Shown one piece after another: positions 11,162 to 20,958 of a DNA stretch of 64,000 nt. A program made the translations under genes and the position numbers. Origin of the DNA: Notoacmeibacter ruber (lineage in GTDB: Bacteria; Pseudomonadota; Alphaproteobacteria; Rhizobiales; Rhizobiaceae); contig NZ_RCWN01000001.1 of the NCBI RefSeq assembly GCF_003668555.1, positions 2,207,501 to 2,271,500 on the forward strand, written 5' to 3'. Within the stretch, counting starts at the first letter, position 1; every line of letters starts with the position of its first letter. The notes below the pieces were generated by a model, which saw only the letters and a list, made by a program, of their open reading frames with translations, did no database searches and was not told the DNA's origin.

Positions 11162-13423
11162 CTACAGCGTCAACCCGCTCTCATTGGCGTAATCCTTCAG
11201 AAACGCCCGGATATCCTGCCTTTCCGCGTGATCGATCGCCGTGTTCAACCGCTCCGTCAGATCGTCGAGACGGACATCCCGCAGACAGGCCTTCACCGGA
11301 CCGATCGAGGCGGCACTCATCGAAAGCGTACGAAAACCGATGCCGACAAGCGCGAGGGCGGTCAACGGCCGGGACGCCATCTCCCCGCACAGGGAAAGCG
11401 GAATGGACAGGCGTTCACAATCGCGGACAATATGGCGCAAAGCCCTCAGAAAGGTGCATGACAGCACGTCGAAGCGATCACCCACGACCGGGTTGCCGCG
11501 ATCGGTCGCCATGATGAACTGGAACAAATCGTTCGAACCAACGGAAATGAAGTCGACCAGACCCTTCAAGCGGTCGAGCTGCCAGATCAGCGAAGGCACT
11601 TCCAGCATGATTCCGACGGAAATTTCCGAAGGCAGCCCATAGCCATGACGCTCCAGATGGCTCTTCTCCCGCTCGATAAGGTCCCGTGCCTGTTCGATTT
11701 CGGACGCCTCGGTCACCATGGGAAGCATGAGTGAAAGCTTCTGCCCTCGGGCCGCCCGCAGCAGCGCACGGATCTGCGTCCGGAAAAGCCCGGCCCGGTC
11801 CAGCGTCAGACGAATGGCGCGCCAGCCCATGGCGGGGTTTTCTTCATTCGGAGCGTTGCGGAAGTAAGGCAGCACCTTGTCGCCACCAATATCGAGTGTG
11901 CGGAAGAGAATCGACTTGCCATCAGCCTTGTCGATCACCTCGCGATAAAGCTCTTCCTGGCGGTCGGCCCGGGGAAAGGTCGAAGCGACCATGAACTGGA
12001 GTTCCGTACGGAACAGGCCAATTCCATCGGCGCCGCATGCTTCAAGCTGCGACATGTCGACCACGAGGCCAGCATTCATCATGAGTCGAATGTCGACGCC
12101 GTCGACGGTGCGGGCCGGCTTGTCGAGCAGCGCCTGATACAATTCCTGTCGCTTGGCGCGGAAGCGAACCTTCTCCGCATAAAGGCTTTCCAGGTCCGCC
12201 GGCGGACGCAGATGCACGCGGCCCTCATCGCCATCGACGATGATCGCATCCCCGTTCTCACTCATCGACACGACGCCGCGCGTCTGACCGGTCACGGGGA
12301 TTCCCATGGCCCGCGCCACGATCGAGATATGGCTGGTGATCGCGCCATCCTCCAGGACGAGACCACGAATGCGATCGCGCGGATAATCCAGCAACTCGGC
12401 GGCGCCCATGGTGCGCGCGACAATGACGTTGTCGTCAGCCGCCAGAAGTTCTTCACGTCCCCCGCCGACAAGCTGGCGCAGCAGGCGGTTCGCCAGATCG
12501 TCGAAATCGTTCATGCGCTCGCGGATATAGGGATCCGTGACATGGATCATTCGCGCACGCGTATCGTTCTGAACCTTCTCGACGGCGCCCTCTGCCGTCA
12601 GCCCGTTCTGAACCGCTTCTTCGAGTCGCCTGACCCAGCCCGTATCGTGGGCGAACATGCGATAGGCTTCCAGCACGGCCCTGTGTTCGCCGTCAGCCGC
12701 GATTTCCTCGCGGTTCAGCATGTCATCGATGGAAACGCGCAAATGGCCCAGCGCATCGTGCAGCCGGCCCGATTCGATATCGACATCTTCAGCAAAGAGA
12801 TTGGTGACAACGATGCGTGGCTCGTGCAGCACCACATAGCCGAGACCGACCCCGTCCGAGATCCCCACGCCTTCGAAGGTCGCAGGACGACGCATGTCCA
12901 GTTCGATACCGGCCCGGGACAGATTGGCCAGATCGCCACTCGCCATCATCTCGGCAAGCACCATCGAAACCGTCTGCAGCGCTTCCAGTTCTTCCTCGCG
13001 ATAGACACGCTTCGTCTTGTTCTGGACGGTCAGAACGCCAAGCGTACGTCCGGCGCGCAGCACTGGCACGCCCAAGAAGGATGAAAATGCCTCCTCGCCG
13101 GTTTCCGGCAGGTAGCGGAAGGCGGGGTGTTTTTCGGCTTCCGGCAGGTTCAGTGTACGGGCTGTCGCTGCGATGGTGCCGACCAAGCCGTGACCGACGC
13201 GAAGCGACGCCAAGTGGACCGCCGACGGATTAAGGCCCTCGGTCGCATAGAGCTCGAGCACTTCGTCGGCGCGCAGCACGTAAAGCGAGCAGACTTCGGC
13301 CACCATGTTGCGGGCGATTTCCGCCACAATCCGGTCGAGCCGCGTCTGCGCGTCCAGAGGCTCGGCCATCAGTTCGCGCAGACGGCGAAGCAGGACCCTG
13401 GGGCCGACCGCAAAGTCTGTCAT
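11162..13423 (-). CDS. ptsP: Phosphoenolpyruvate-protein phosphotransferase PtsP (EI-Ntr)
   Basis: First enzyme of the nitrogen-related phosphotransferase system: it autophosphorylates from PEP and passes phosphate to NPr, with regulatory rather than sugar-transport output. The 753-aa protein starts with a GAF domain (about 20-160) that sets EI-Ntr apart from the sugar-PTS EI. The PEP-utiliser N-terminal domain and the swivelling His domain follow, with the active-site histidine in [17 protein letters not shown], and a C-terminal PEP-binding TIM barrel ([20 protein letters not shown]). It lies between lysC and prfA on the same strand, as in many rhizobia. Confidence 0.97.
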   Translation of the reverse strand: MTDFAVGPRVLLRRLRELMAEPLDAQTRLDRIVAEIARNMVAEVCSLYVLRADEVLELYATEGLNPSAVHLASLRVGHGLVGTIAATARTLNLPEAEKHPAFRYLPETGEEAFSSFLGVPVLRAGRTLGVLTVQNKTKRVYREEELEALQTVSMVLAEMMASGDLANLSRAGIELDMRRPATFEGVGISDGVGLGYVVLHEPRIVVTNLFAEDVDIESGRLHDALGHLRVSIDDMLNREEIAADGEHRAVLEAYRMFAHDTGWVRRLEEAVQNGLTAEGAVEKVQNDTRARMIHVTDPYIRERMNDFDDLANRLLRQLVGGGREELLAADDNVIVARTMGAAELLDYPRDRIRGLVLEDGAITSHISIVARAMGIPVTGQTRGVVSMSENGDAIIVDGDEGRVHLRPPADLESLYAEKVRFRAKRQELYQALLDKPARTVDGVDIRLMMNAGLVVDMSQLEACGADGIGLFRTELQFMVASTFPRADRQEELYREVIDKADGKSILFRTLDIGGDKVLPYFRNAPNEENPAMGWRAIRLTLDRAGLFRTQIRALLRAARGQKLSLMLPMVTEASEIEQARDLIEREKSHLERHGYGLPSEISVGIMLEVPSLIWQLDRLKGLVDFISVGSNDLFQFIMATDRGNPVVGDRFDVLSCTFLRALRHIVRDCERLSIPLSLCGEMASRPLTALALVGIGFRTLSMSAASIGPVKACLRDVRLDDLTERLNTAIDHAERQDIRAFLKDYANESGLTL

Positions 13424-13498
13424 GACTTTTCTCCCCTCCTGCTAGCGCCTTGTCAGCCGTCGATGATCCGGCTCGACTTGGCGAGCCGAGATCGATGT

Positions 13499-14773
13499 TT
13501 ACTTACCGTCCAGACCGTAGGCCGCATGCAGCGTACGCACCGCAAGCTCCGTGTAGGCCCCGTCAATCAGGATCGAAATCTTGATCTCGGACGTGGTGAT
13601 CGCTCGAATATTGATATTACGTCCGGCCATCGCCTTGAAAGATGTTGCCGCGACACCGGTATGACTGCGCATACCGATACCGATCACGGAAACCTTGGTC
13701 AGGCCGCCCTCGCTTTGAATGGCGTCGAAGCCCACCGTTTCCTTCGCGTCGGACAGGATTTTGACGGCGCGTTCCAGATCGCCTGACGGCACGGTGAAGG
13801 TGATATCGGTGGTCGCGCCATCTTCCGAGATATTCTGCACGATCATGTCGACATTGATATTGGCTTCGGCCAGGGGGCCGAAAATGCCAGCCGAGACGCC
13901 TGGCCGGTCGGCGACGCGCCGCAGAGAGATCTGGGCCTCGTCCTTGGCGTAGGCAATACCGGTTACCGTTTCCTGTTCCACGATCTCATCCTCGTCGCAA
14001 ATCAGCGTTCCTGGCGGGTTATCGAAATCGCCCATTCCGGGCGCATCGGGGTCTTCGAAGGACGAACGCACGAAGGTCCGCACGCCCTGTGTCATCGCGA
14101 GTTCGACCGACCGCACCTGTAGTACCTTGGCGCCGAGGCTGGCCATTTCCAGCATTTCTTCGAAAGTCACTTTCGGCAGACGGCGGGCCCGCGGCTCGAT
14201 CCTCGGATCGGTCGTATAGACACCGTCTACGTCAGTGTAGATATCGCAGCGATCGGCCTTGACCGCCGCGGCAATCGCGACCGCCGACGTGTCCGAACCG
14301 CCGCGTCCAAGCGTGGCGATTCGGCCATCGGGACCGATGCCCTGAAATCCGGCGACAACAGCAACCTGACCCTGGCTCATGCGTTCCATCAGCCGCGCGC
14401 CTTCGATCGAGTCGATACGCGCGGCGCCATGGGCATTATCGGTCTTCAGAGCGATCTGCCAGCCTTGCCAGGATCGTGCATCGACACCCATCGACTGAAG
14501 AGCAATGGCGAGCAGACCGCTTGTCACCTGTTCGCCCGAGGCGACAACGGCGTCATATTCGCGCGCATCGTAAAAGGAAGCGTCTGCACCGGCGACTTTC
14601 GGCATCTTCTCGACCCAGCCGACAAGTTCGTTGGTCTTGCCGGCCATTGCCGAGACCACGACAGCCACCTCATGGCCAGCATCGACCTCCCGTTTCACAT
14701 GGCGTGCAACCACATGAATACGATCGAGATCGGCAACCGACGTGCCTCCAAATTTCATTACAATGCGCGCCAT
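13499..14773 (-). CDS. lysC: Aspartate kinase
   Basis: Catalyses ATP-dependent phosphorylation of L-aspartate, the first step towards lysine, methionine and threonine. The 424-aa protein begins with the family signature [11 protein letters not shown] and carries [11 protein letters not shown] in the amino-acid kinase domain, followed by two ACT domains (about 270-420) for feedback control by end-product amino acids. A 75-bp gap with a CGGCTCG/CGAGCCG hairpin (13469-13488, no T-tract) separates it from ptsP. It is divergent from ubiG, with about 200 bp between them. Confidence 0.97.
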   Translation of the reverse strand: MARIVMKFGGTSVADLDRIHVVARHVKREVDAGHEVAVVVSAMAGKTNELVGWVEKMPKVAGADASFYDAREYDAVVASGEQVTSGLLAIALQSMGVDARSWQGWQIALKTDNAHGAARIDSIEGARLMERMSQGQVAVVAGFQGIGPDGRIATLGRGGSDTSAVAIAAAVKADRCDIYTDVDGVYTTDPRIEPRARRLPKVTFEEMLEMASLGAKVLQVRSVELAMTQGVRTFVRSSFEDPDAPGMGDFDNPPGTLICDEDEIVEQETVTGIAYAKDEAQISLRRVADRPGVSAGIFGPLAEANINVDMIVQNISEDGATTDITFTVPSGDLERAVKILSDAKETVGFDAIQSEGGLTKVSVIGIGMRSHTGVAATSFKAMAGRNINIRAITTSEIKISILIDGAYTELAVRTLHAAYGLDGK

Positions 14774-14986
14774 GGCGAGCGGTACTCTCCCTTTGTATCA
14801 GGGTGCCGGCAGGCAGCGTCGGGCCATATCCCCCTTCAGACGCCGCCCCACGTGAAAGCGCGCCGGTGGGCAGGCCGGCGCGATCCGCGGTTCCATAGCC
14901 AAAAGGGGCCTTCGAAGCAAGGTCGACGGCTTGACTTGCAGCCACGACTTCCCGATGTCACTGCTGACAAGCACAGGATGCGTAGA

Positions 14987-15733
14987 ATGAATGCGACAAG
15001 CGCCACGACCATCGACTCGGCCGAAATCGACCACTTCTCTTCGCTAGCGGCGGAATGGTGGAACCCGACGGGCAAGTTTCGTCCGCTTCACAAGTTCAAC
15101 CCGGTCCGCTTGCGCTATATCCGCGACGAGGTAGGCCGCCAGTTCGGCCGCGACCTGAATGCGGAAAAGCCATTCGAAGGCTTGCGCTTTCTGGATATTG
15201 GTTGTGGCGGCGGCCTCCTGAGCGAGCCGATGCGGCGGCTTGGTGCCGAAGTTGTCGGGGCGGACGCCTCGGAAACCAATATCAAGGTGGCAAGCATCCA
15301 CGCCGAACAAACGGGCCTCGACATCGACTATCGGGCGACGACCGCCGAAGCGCTGGCCGATGCGGGAGAGCAGTTCGACGTCATTCTCAACATGGAAGTG
15401 GTCGAACACGTCGCCAATGTCGACCTCTATCTGAGGCGCTGCGCGGAGATGGTGAAGCCGGGCGGCCTGATGTTCGTTGCCACGATCAACCGAACGATGA
15501 AGGCCTATGCGCTGGCAATCGTCGGCGCGGAATACGTCCTTCGCTGGCTGCCCAAGGGCACCCACTCCTATGAGAAACTTGTGCGGCCCATGGAAATCCA
15601 CGGCCCGCTTTCCGATCGGGGATTGCTGCGCCGGGAGATCACCGGCGTCGTCTACAGTCCTCTCGCCGACCGCTGGGAGCCGAGTCGCGACACAGACGTC
15701 AATTATATGGTTCTCTACGAACGGCCGGAATAA
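14987..15733 (+). CDS. ubiG: Ubiquinone biosynthesis O-methyltransferase UbiG
   Basis: SAM-dependent methyltransferase performing two O-methylations in ubiquinone synthesis. I chose the ATG at 14987 (248 aa) because an AGG lies nine bases upstream; an ATG three codons earlier (14978) is also possible, while the frame open further upstream overlaps lysC and is not coding. Family features: [19 protein letters not shown] near the N-terminus, SAM motif [13 protein letters not shown], the post-I region [10 protein letters not shown], and [11 protein letters not shown]. It faces the DUF1178 gene tail to tail with six bases between stops. Confidence 0.95.
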   Translation: MNATSATTIDSAEIDHFSSLAAEWWNPTGKFRPLHKFNPVRLRYIRDEVGRQFGRDLNAEKPFEGLRFLDIGCGGGLLSEPMRRLGAEVVGADASETNIKVASIHAEQTGLDIDYRATTAEALADAGEQFDVILNMEVVEHVANVDLYLRRCAEMVKPGGLMFVATINRTMKAYALAIVGAEYVLRWLPKGTHSYEKLVRPMEIHGPLSDRGLLRREITGVVYSPLADRWEPSRDTDVNYMVLYERPE

Positions 15734-15739
15734 AAGTAG

Positions 15740-16195
15740 TCAATTCTGGTCTTCAGGAATATCCGGTATCGGAAGGACGGGCACGCCGTCCTCCAGGAGC
15801 GATTTGACGTCTTCGGACTTGGCAGAACCGTAGATCTTCCGTTCTTCCGCTTCGCCAAAGTGGATGCGCCGCGCCTCCTCGGCGAAGTTTTCGCCCACAT
15901 TGGTGGCGCCGGATTTCATCTCGCGGACCATCTCCGCCATCTTGCGCATCATCTCGGCTTGGGGACTGTCCGGGACGAGGCCGACCGACTGCGGTTCAGG
16001 CGAAGCGGCCGCCAAGGCCTGACTCTTCTTAGTCGCCTTCACTGCCGGTGCCATCAGGGACTTCGTTACCGATGTCGAATGACAGAACGGGCAACTGACA
16101 AAGCCCTTGCTGTTTTGCGAGTCGAAATCGTCCGAAGAGCGAAACCATCCGTCGAAATCATGTCCGTCGATACAGCGCAGAGCGTAATGAATCAT
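15740..16195 (-). CDS. DUF1178 family protein
   Basis: A 151-aa protein whose N-terminal 50 residues form the DUF1178 domain: MIHYALRCIDGHDFDGWFRS, then CPFC, a likely zinc-ribbon arrangement with Cys8 and the later CPFC pair. The middle is a low-complexity linker and the C-terminus contains a helical segment with EEARRIHFGEAEER. The function is unknown. It starts six bases after the stop of the nitrilase-family gene and probably belongs to one transcript with grxC and comF. Confidence 0.9.
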   Translation of the reverse strand: MIHYALRCIDGHDFDGWFRSSDDFDSQNSKGFVSCPFCHSTSVTKSLMAPAVKATKKSQALAAASPEPQSVGLVPDSPQAEMMRKMAEMVREMKSGATNVGENFAEEARRIHFGEAEERKIYGSAKSEDVKSLLEDGVPVLPIPDIPEDQN

Positions 16196-16201
16196 CGATG
16201 T

Positions 16202-17035
16202 TCAGCCGGTCACCTGGAGGGTGAAATCCCTGCCATTGCTAAGATTGGGAATGGCCGCTCGCTGCGCGGCAACGGCGCTCATATCGATATCTGCCATGAG
16301 GACGCAAGGCTCATCGTGTCCCGCATCGGCAATGATAGCTCCATCGGGCGCGACAATGAGCGAGTGGCCATAGGTTTCTCGCCCATCCTCGTGCTGTCCG
16401 CCCTGGGCTGCAGCAATGACGAACGCGCCGTTTTCGATGGCGCGGGCGCGCAGCAACGTATGCCAGTGCTTCTCACCCGTCTGCCTGGTGAAGGCTGCGG
16501 GCACGGTGAGAATATCGGCGCCGGCCTGCGCCTGCGTTTTAAAGAGATGCGGAAAGCGCAGATCGTAGCAAACCGAAAGCCCGATCGTACCGAGCGCTGT
16601 TTTCGCCACCACCGCTGCCTCGCCGGGGCTATAGGTCCGTGATTCCCGCCAGCTCTCGCCATCGGCCAGATCGACGTCGAACATGTGGATTTTGTCATAG
16701 CGAGCCAGAAGCGACCCGTCCGGCCCGAAGAGAAAAGCTCGATTGGCGACCTTCCCGTCATCGAGCAAAATAGCCGTCGAACCGATATGCAGATGGATCG
16801 ACAGTTCAGCGGCCAGGCCCGCAGCTTGCGCGACAAGCGGATCGCTCTGCTCGGCACGAACCTTTTGCAAAAGGCTGTCACGGCTCCGTTCCAGCATGCC
16901 CGTCATTTCGGGCGTCTGAACATAATGAGCCCCCTGCCCGGCCGCTTGGCGCACCATTTGGTCAAAATCCCGCAAATTGTCCTGCGGATCCCGGCCCGAT
17001 CGCATCTGCACGCAGGCGGCAGTCAATACGGTCAT
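16202..17035 (-). CDS. Carbon-nitrogen hydrolase (Nit1/Nit2-like omega-amidase family)
   Basis: Cytoplasmic amidase of the nitrilase superfamily, 277 aa, most like the Nit branch that hydrolyses deaminated glutathione or omega-amides. The Glu-Lys-Cys triad is visible: Glu in YVQTPEM, Lys in ARYDKIHMFD, Cys in GLSVCYDLRFP. The branch is inferred from overall resemblance. The start overlaps the glutaredoxin stop by four bases. Adjacency to a glutaredoxin would suit repair of deaminated glutathione, although this neighbourhood is common in rhizobia and may simply reflect co-transcription. Confidence 0.9.
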   Translation of the reverse strand: MTVLTAACVQMRSGRDPQDNLRDFDQMVRQAAGQGAHYVQTPEMTGMLERSRDSLLQKVRAEQSDPLVAQAAGLAAELSIHLHIGSTAILLDDGKVANRAFLFGPDGSLLARYDKIHMFDVDLADGESWRESRTYSPGEAAVVAKTALGTIGLSVCYDLRFPHLFKTQAQAGADILTVPAAFTRQTGEKHWHTLLRARAIENGAFVIAAAQGGQHEDGRETYGHSLIVAPDGAIIADAGHDEPCVLMADIDMSAVAAQRAAIPNLSNGRDFTLQVTG

Positions 17036-17304
17036 GACGAAGCGTCTTCGCCTTTCAGGATGGGATCGAGCTTGCCCTGACGATCCAGGGCATGAATGTC
17101 GTCGCTTCCTCCGAGATGGCGATCACCGACAAACACCTGCGGATAGGTCGATGCGCCGCCGGCGCGCTGGATCATTTCCGATCGACGTTCTGGATGCTCC
17201 GTCACGTCGATCTCTTCGAAGGCGACGCCCTTGCTTTTCAAAAGGCGTACGGCGCGGGTGGAATAGCCGCAAAACTGACGGGTGTAGATATCGATCTGCG
17301 GCAT
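17032..17304 (-). CDS. grxC: Glutaredoxin of GrxC type with single-cysteine active site
   Basis: Small glutathione-dependent thiol oxidoreductase of 90 aa. The fold markers of the GrxC class are present: IYTRQFCGYSTRAVRLLKSKG, the cis-proline STYPQVFVG loop and GGSDDIHALDRQGKLDPIL. The active site reads CGYS instead of the usual CPYC or CGYC, and the later position often occupied by cysteine (GGCDD) is also serine. Cys12 is the only cysteine in the protein. It would therefore work by a monothiol mechanism on glutathionylated substrates. It is coupled to the nitrilase gene by a four-base overlap and lies 76 bases after comF. Confidence 0.93.
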   Translation of the reverse strand: MPQIDIYTRQFCGYSTRAVRLLKSKGVAFEEIDVTEHPERRSEMIQRAGGASTYPQVFVGDRHLGGSDDIHALDRQGKLDPILKGEDASS

Positions 17305-17380
17305 TGCGAACTCCTGGGAATGGTCGAATTATTTTCGCACCGCATATAGGTCGCCTTGCCTTCACGCCAAAGGGTAGCAT

Positions 17381-18223
17381 TCAAGCCACCCGCCCCTCCG
17401 GCAGGACCCGCGAGAAGGTGAGAACGTCCACACTGCCCGCCCCGCCCCTCAGAACCGCCCGGCTGGCCGCCGTCACAGTTGCGCCGGTGGTGTAGACATC
17501 GTCGATCAGCAGCACCTTCCGCCCCGACAGTAGAGGGAGAGCTGCGTCCGGCACAATGAATGCACCCCGCACATTCTCACGACGTTGGCCGCGGGTAAGC
17601 CCGACCTGCCTTGGCGTCGCGCGTCTGCGAACGAGGAGTTCGGGATGGAAGGGATTGCCGCTCTGATTCGCAATGGCGCGCGCCAGTTCCGCACTCTGAT
17701 TGAAACGCCGGCCAAGAAGCCGCCGGCGATGCAGGGGCACGGCCACGATCAACTGACAGTCCGCGAGCAGTTCATCTCCCGCACGCACCATCCATGCAGC
17801 CATCCATCGTGCCAGATCGGTCCGATCCCGATATTTCAGGGCCGATACCAGGCCTCGCGCCGGCCCGTCATGCACCACCGCAGCGCGCGCCCGCTCAAAG
17901 ACCGGCGGAGCCGCCAGGGCTTCGGCGGACACGATCCCGCCTCCCATCTCGACCGAAAAGGGCGTACCGAGCACAGGACAAAGCGGGGTCTCGATGGCGC
18001 GCAGCTGTGGCCAGCACCCCGCACAGAAGGTGCCCGGCGCGCTGACCTCCCTTCCGCACTCCAGACAGGCCGGAGGGAAGAGCATGCGGGTAAGCCCATC
18101 ACCCACCCGGATGACAACGCGACTTAGCTGCTTCGCCGCCGATGGTTTCCGCTCCATCGGTTCGCCGCAGGGGAGGTCGGCGGTCCCATCGACCGGCAGC
18201 CACACATCGGGATGATCTTTCAT
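17381..18223 (-). CDS. comF: ComF family phosphoribosyltransferase-like protein
   Basis: A 280-aa member of the ComF family, linked to natural competence in some bacteria and of unclear role in others. A four-cysteine zinc finger (CLECGREVSAPGTFCAGC) lies at about 55-72. The C-terminal PRTase domain carries the PRPP-binding motif KVLLIDDVYTTGATV. An internal ATG at 18157 (MERKPSAA) could be the real start, giving 258 aa; neither start has a strong ribosome site. It is divergent from the methyltransferase gene with 117 bp between. The symbol follows the family name, not proven DNA uptake. Confidence 0.88.
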   Translation of the reverse strand: MKDHPDVWLPVDGTADLPCGEPMERKPSAAKQLSRVVIRVGDGLTRMLFPPACLECGREVSAPGTFCAGCWPQLRAIETPLCPVLGTPFSVEMGGGIVSAEALAAPPVFERARAAVVHDGPARGLVSALKYRDRTDLARWMAAWMVRAGDELLADCQLIVAVPLHRRRLLGRRFNQSAELARAIANQSGNPFHPELLVRRRATPRQVGLTRGQRRENVRGAFIVPDAALPLLSGRKVLLIDDVYTTGATVTAASRAVLRGGAGSVDVLTFSRVLPEGRVA

Positions 18224-18340
18224 CGTCTCCTCCGGGCCGAAAGGCAGGGCCGTCTTGCGACCGAGCCTTCGCGCCTCTAGCTAGAGCCGACAGAGTTTCG
18301 CATCATCGTCGATGCGCGGCAATCATCGGAGACTCCAAGC

Positions 18341-19174
18341 ATGTTCGACAGCCATCAGGTCCGCGCCCGACGGAAACGCGCCGACGCGATGGCAGTAGAG
18401 GGCGCCGACTTTCTTGCCAGGCTTGTGTTGGACGATCTCGATGAACGCCTCGCGACCGTCATACGAACCTTCGACGAGGTGAAACTGCTTGGAGATAGAG
18501 CATCCGTCGATCTGGCAGCGGTCCTGAAGCAACATGGCCACGGATCGAAATCGATCGAAGCCATCGAGTTCACCGGCGACGATCCCGCACGTCTAGGCGA
18601 ACAAACGACGGACCTTATCGTGTCCTTCCTTGATCTTCAGGACGTCTCCGATCCGGCAGCCTATCTCGCCAGTTGCAGGCGCGCCCTTCGGCCCGACGGT
18701 CTTTTTCTAGGGGCCTTTGTCGGCGGTGAGAGCCTGGGCGGACTACGCGAAGCGCTTCTCATTGCAGAAACGGAACAGAAGGGAGGCGCCAGCCCTCGGG
18801 TGCATCCGGCCATCGCGCTACGCGATGCGGGCGCCCTCCTCCAACACACCGGCTTCGCCTTGCCTGTCATCGACAGGGAAACCACCACGGTTCGCTATGA
18901 TAGCCTTTTCAATCTGATGCTCGATTTACGCGCGATGGGTGCCACCAATGCGCTGGCCAAGCGCAGTAGACAGGGGGTGACGCGCACGCTTCTCGGCCGG
19001 GCAGCCGAAATCTATCAGCAGCGCAATGGCGATGAGGACGGACGGGTCCGTGCCGTGTTCGAGATCATCTGGCTGAGTGGCTGGGCGCCCGACAGCAGCC
19101 AGCAGAAACCTCTGAAGCCGGGTTCGGCAAAGGTCAGCCTTGCGAGCGCGCTGGGCGAACTGGACGGTGAGTGA
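18341..19174 (+). CDS. SAM-dependent methyltransferase, NDUFAF5/BioC-like
   Basis: A 277-aa class I methyltransferase-like protein resembling the alphaproteobacterial relatives of NDUFAF5, a complex I assembly factor. The N-terminus (MFDSHQVRARRKRAD) and the later PRVHPAIALRDAGALLQHTGF segment are typical. The glycine-rich SAM motif I is not obvious: the corresponding segment reads ASVDLAAVLKQHG, so cofactor binding may be altered. The C-terminal YDSLFNLMLDLRAMGATNAL segment matches the family. Substrate unknown. It is convergent with the Flp pilin gene, whose stop directly abuts it. Confidence 0.85.
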   Translation: MFDSHQVRARRKRADAMAVEGADFLARLVLDDLDERLATVIRTFDEVKLLGDRASVDLAAVLKQHGHGSKSIEAIEFTGDDPARLGEQTTDLIVSFLDLQDVSDPAAYLASCRRALRPDGLFLGAFVGGESLGGLREALLIAETEQKGGASPRVHPAIALRDAGALLQHTGFALPVIDRETTTVRYDSLFNLMLDLRAMGATNALAKRSRQGVTRTLLGRAAEIYQQRNGDEDGRVRAVFEIIWLSGWAPDSSQQKPLKPGSAKVSLASALGELDGE

Positions 19175-19345
19175 TCACATACCACTGATGGAGGAAGACA
19201 CCGACATCATGATGGAGAGCGCCCGCCCGCCGCTGGTCTGAAGTGTCAGAAAGAGGGCCACCGCAAGCAAAGCGCAGAGCAGACCATATTCGATGATCGT
19301 AGCGCCTTGGCTGTTACCGAGGAAATTGCGTAGCAATTCGATCAT
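19175..19345 (-). CDS. Flp family type IVb pilin
   Basis: A 56-aa prepilin. The start at 19345 gives a short basic leader (MIELLRNFLGNSQG), then the cleavage-site region and the hallmark ATIIEYGLLCALLAVALFL with Glu at +5 and Tyr next to it. An AAGGA lies just upstream. The hydrophobic segment would be the assembly helix. No tad/cpa secretion or prepilin-peptidase genes are in the window, so this is an orphan pilin gene, 43 bp downstream of a co-oriented small membrane-protein gene. Confidence 0.88.
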   Translation of the reverse strand: MIELLRNFLGNSQGATIIEYGLLCALLAVALFLTLQTSGGRALSIMMSVSSSISGM

Positions 19346-19388
19346 CTTGGTCCTTCCCGCCTTGCCGGGTAGCAGTCGGAGAGGGCGA

Positions 19389-19721
19389 TTAACATTCACT
19401 TGGTGTCCCGCCGGCGGAAGGCAGACAGAGAATTTCCGGCAAGGGCGAAAGAACACTTCGACGCAGAATGAATGTCGTCCCGCTGCGGGGCGAGGATGTC
19501 ACGGAACCCGTCGATATCCTGTCGAGATTTTGAAAAGCGGGAGACTGAGGCCGCTGTGCATATTGCATCGCCTTTTTCTCGGCGACCGGTGCGAGGAACA
19601 GCGCAAGCATGACACCGGCCGTGCCGAAAAGCAGTGCAGCGCGCAGAATGCCGAAACTCATCCGCATGACCGTCGACTCGGTCCGATCATTCAGCGGCGT
19701 AAGATCGACACCCCTGTTCAT
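19389..19721 (-). CDS. Conserved hypothetical membrane protein next to Flp pilin
   Basis: Predicted protein of 110 aa from the ATG at 19721, preceded by GGAG seven bases upstream. One membrane helix (about 20-43: FGILRAALLFGTAGVMLALFL) is followed by a periplasmic tail. The tail has LDRISTGS and TTFILRRSVLSP, a pattern I recall from small rhizobial proteins encoded next to Flp-type pilins. It may be a pilus-related or envelope protein, but no function is established. Two cysteines occur in the last 15 residues. Confidence 0.65.
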   Translation of the reverse strand: MNRGVDLTPLNDRTESTVMRMSFGILRAALLFGTAGVMLALFLAPVAEKKAMQYAQRPQSPAFQNLDRISTGSVTSSPRSGTTFILRRSVLSPLPEILCLPSAGGTPSEC

Positions 19722-19818
19722 CACGCAACTCCAGAATTTCACGCGAACAGACGGGCTCGCAATACTCTTGCAGAAGATCGCACCGTTACATGAATAGGCC
19801 GTTAATCACTGGCAAACG

Positions 19819-20823
19819 TCAGGGAGCAGCATGTGCCCCCTGCCACTCGCTGGGCGACAGGCCGGTAATGCGTCGAAATTCACGGTTGAAGTTGGACTTG
19901 GTGGCAAACCCGCTCGCATAAATGGTTTCGGTGACAGGCGTGCCCTGACGCAACAGCACGCAGGCATGGCGAATTCGATAGTCATTGACGTATCGGGAGA
20001 CGTTCTCACCCGTATGGCGATTGATCGTCGCGGATAGTGCCTTGATCGGAACGTGGATGCGATGCGCCAGACGCGTCAGCGTCAGATCGGCATCCAGGTA
20101 AAGCTCCTCGTCTCTCAACAGGTGATCGAGACGCTCCATCATCTGCCTGTCTTCGGCATCGGTTTCGGGAAGCGAAGACGCAGGCTCGTCGTCGAATGTC
20201 TCACTCGCCTCTCCCAAGCCGTCGCTCGTCAGGCCCAGCGCGGCAATTGCAAGGAGGGCCAGCGAGGAAAACGAACTGACGATCAAAGCGCGCAGATCAG
20301 GGCGATCATTTGCCATCGCGACGGCAACCAGACCGTCACTGAGGGCCGAAAGAATCAAGGCCGCAGCCAATGCCTGCCAGACATGGACCGGCACACCCCC
20401 GCTCTCTATCCGAGCGAGCGGCAGGTCGCCCGACTGGCGCTTCAACACGAGCAGAATGGCAACGCCGTAGCCAACAAAAATTGCAATCACGACTGCATCG
20501 ACAGTCATCGGCGCGAAAGCGACGCAAAAGGCGGTGAAGGCGGGCGCGAGGAAGTGCGCTGCATCCTGCTTCGGACGAAGGGTTCGAAAGAGCGAGGTCC
20601 GAAAGGCGACCCAGGCGAGCGGCGGGATGAATGTCGCTGTCACCGGCGCGATCGGTCTGATGGCGACCCCGTAATAATGGACCAGCGATATCACCAGTCC
20701 CTGCAAAGCGCAGGCGGCGAGCAGGGCCCAGTACACGTAAAGCCGTGAGCCTTTGATCATCAGACGAAGAAGCAGATAGGCGACGATAAGCGAGACGATG
20801 AGGGGGATGGGTAGGGTAATCAT
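19819..20823 (-). CDS. Membrane-anchored AraC family transcriptional regulator
   Basis: A 334-aa protein with a hydrophobic N-terminal half (six to seven predicted membrane helices between about 1 and 200) and a cytoplasmic C-terminal AraC DNA-binding domain (about 225-330). The second HTH matches the family: VTETIYASGFATKSNFNREFRRITGLSPSEW. Such regulators sense a membrane or periplasmic signal directly. It is divergent from an exported alpha/beta hydrolase with 135 bp between start codons, so that gene is the obvious candidate target. Two helical repeats of the HTH appear intact. Confidence 0.9.
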   Translation of the reverse strand: MITLPIPLIVSLIVAYLLLRLMIKGSRLYVYWALLAACALQGLVISLVHYYGVAIRPIAPVTATFIPPLAWVAFRTSLFRTLRPKQDAAHFLAPAFTAFCVAFAPMTVDAVVIAIFVGYGVAILLVLKRQSGDLPLARIESGGVPVHVWQALAAALILSALSDGLVAVAMANDRPDLRALIVSSFSSLALLAIAALGLTSDGLGEASETFDDEPASSLPETDAEDRQMMERLDHLLRDEELYLDADLTLTRLAHRIHVPIKALSATINRHTGENVSRYVNDYRIRHACVLLRQGTPVTETIYASGFATKSNFNREFRRITGLSPSEWQGAHAAP

Positions 20824-20958
20824 GAAAAGCCTGAAACGCAGAAGTCTCCACTTCTTCGTTCTTTAACCGGTTCGTGACGACCTGAAACCCGTTTCAGGAC
20901 GCGTATTTCTGCCAATTGCGCAATGTCGGCTATCCACATCACGAAAAGGAAACTGCCG

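Noticed and set aside
13469..13488. CGGCTCG/CGAGCCG hairpin between lysC and ptsP as a terminator
   Set aside because: No T-tract follows on the minus strand, so it is at most a weak intercistronic hairpin.
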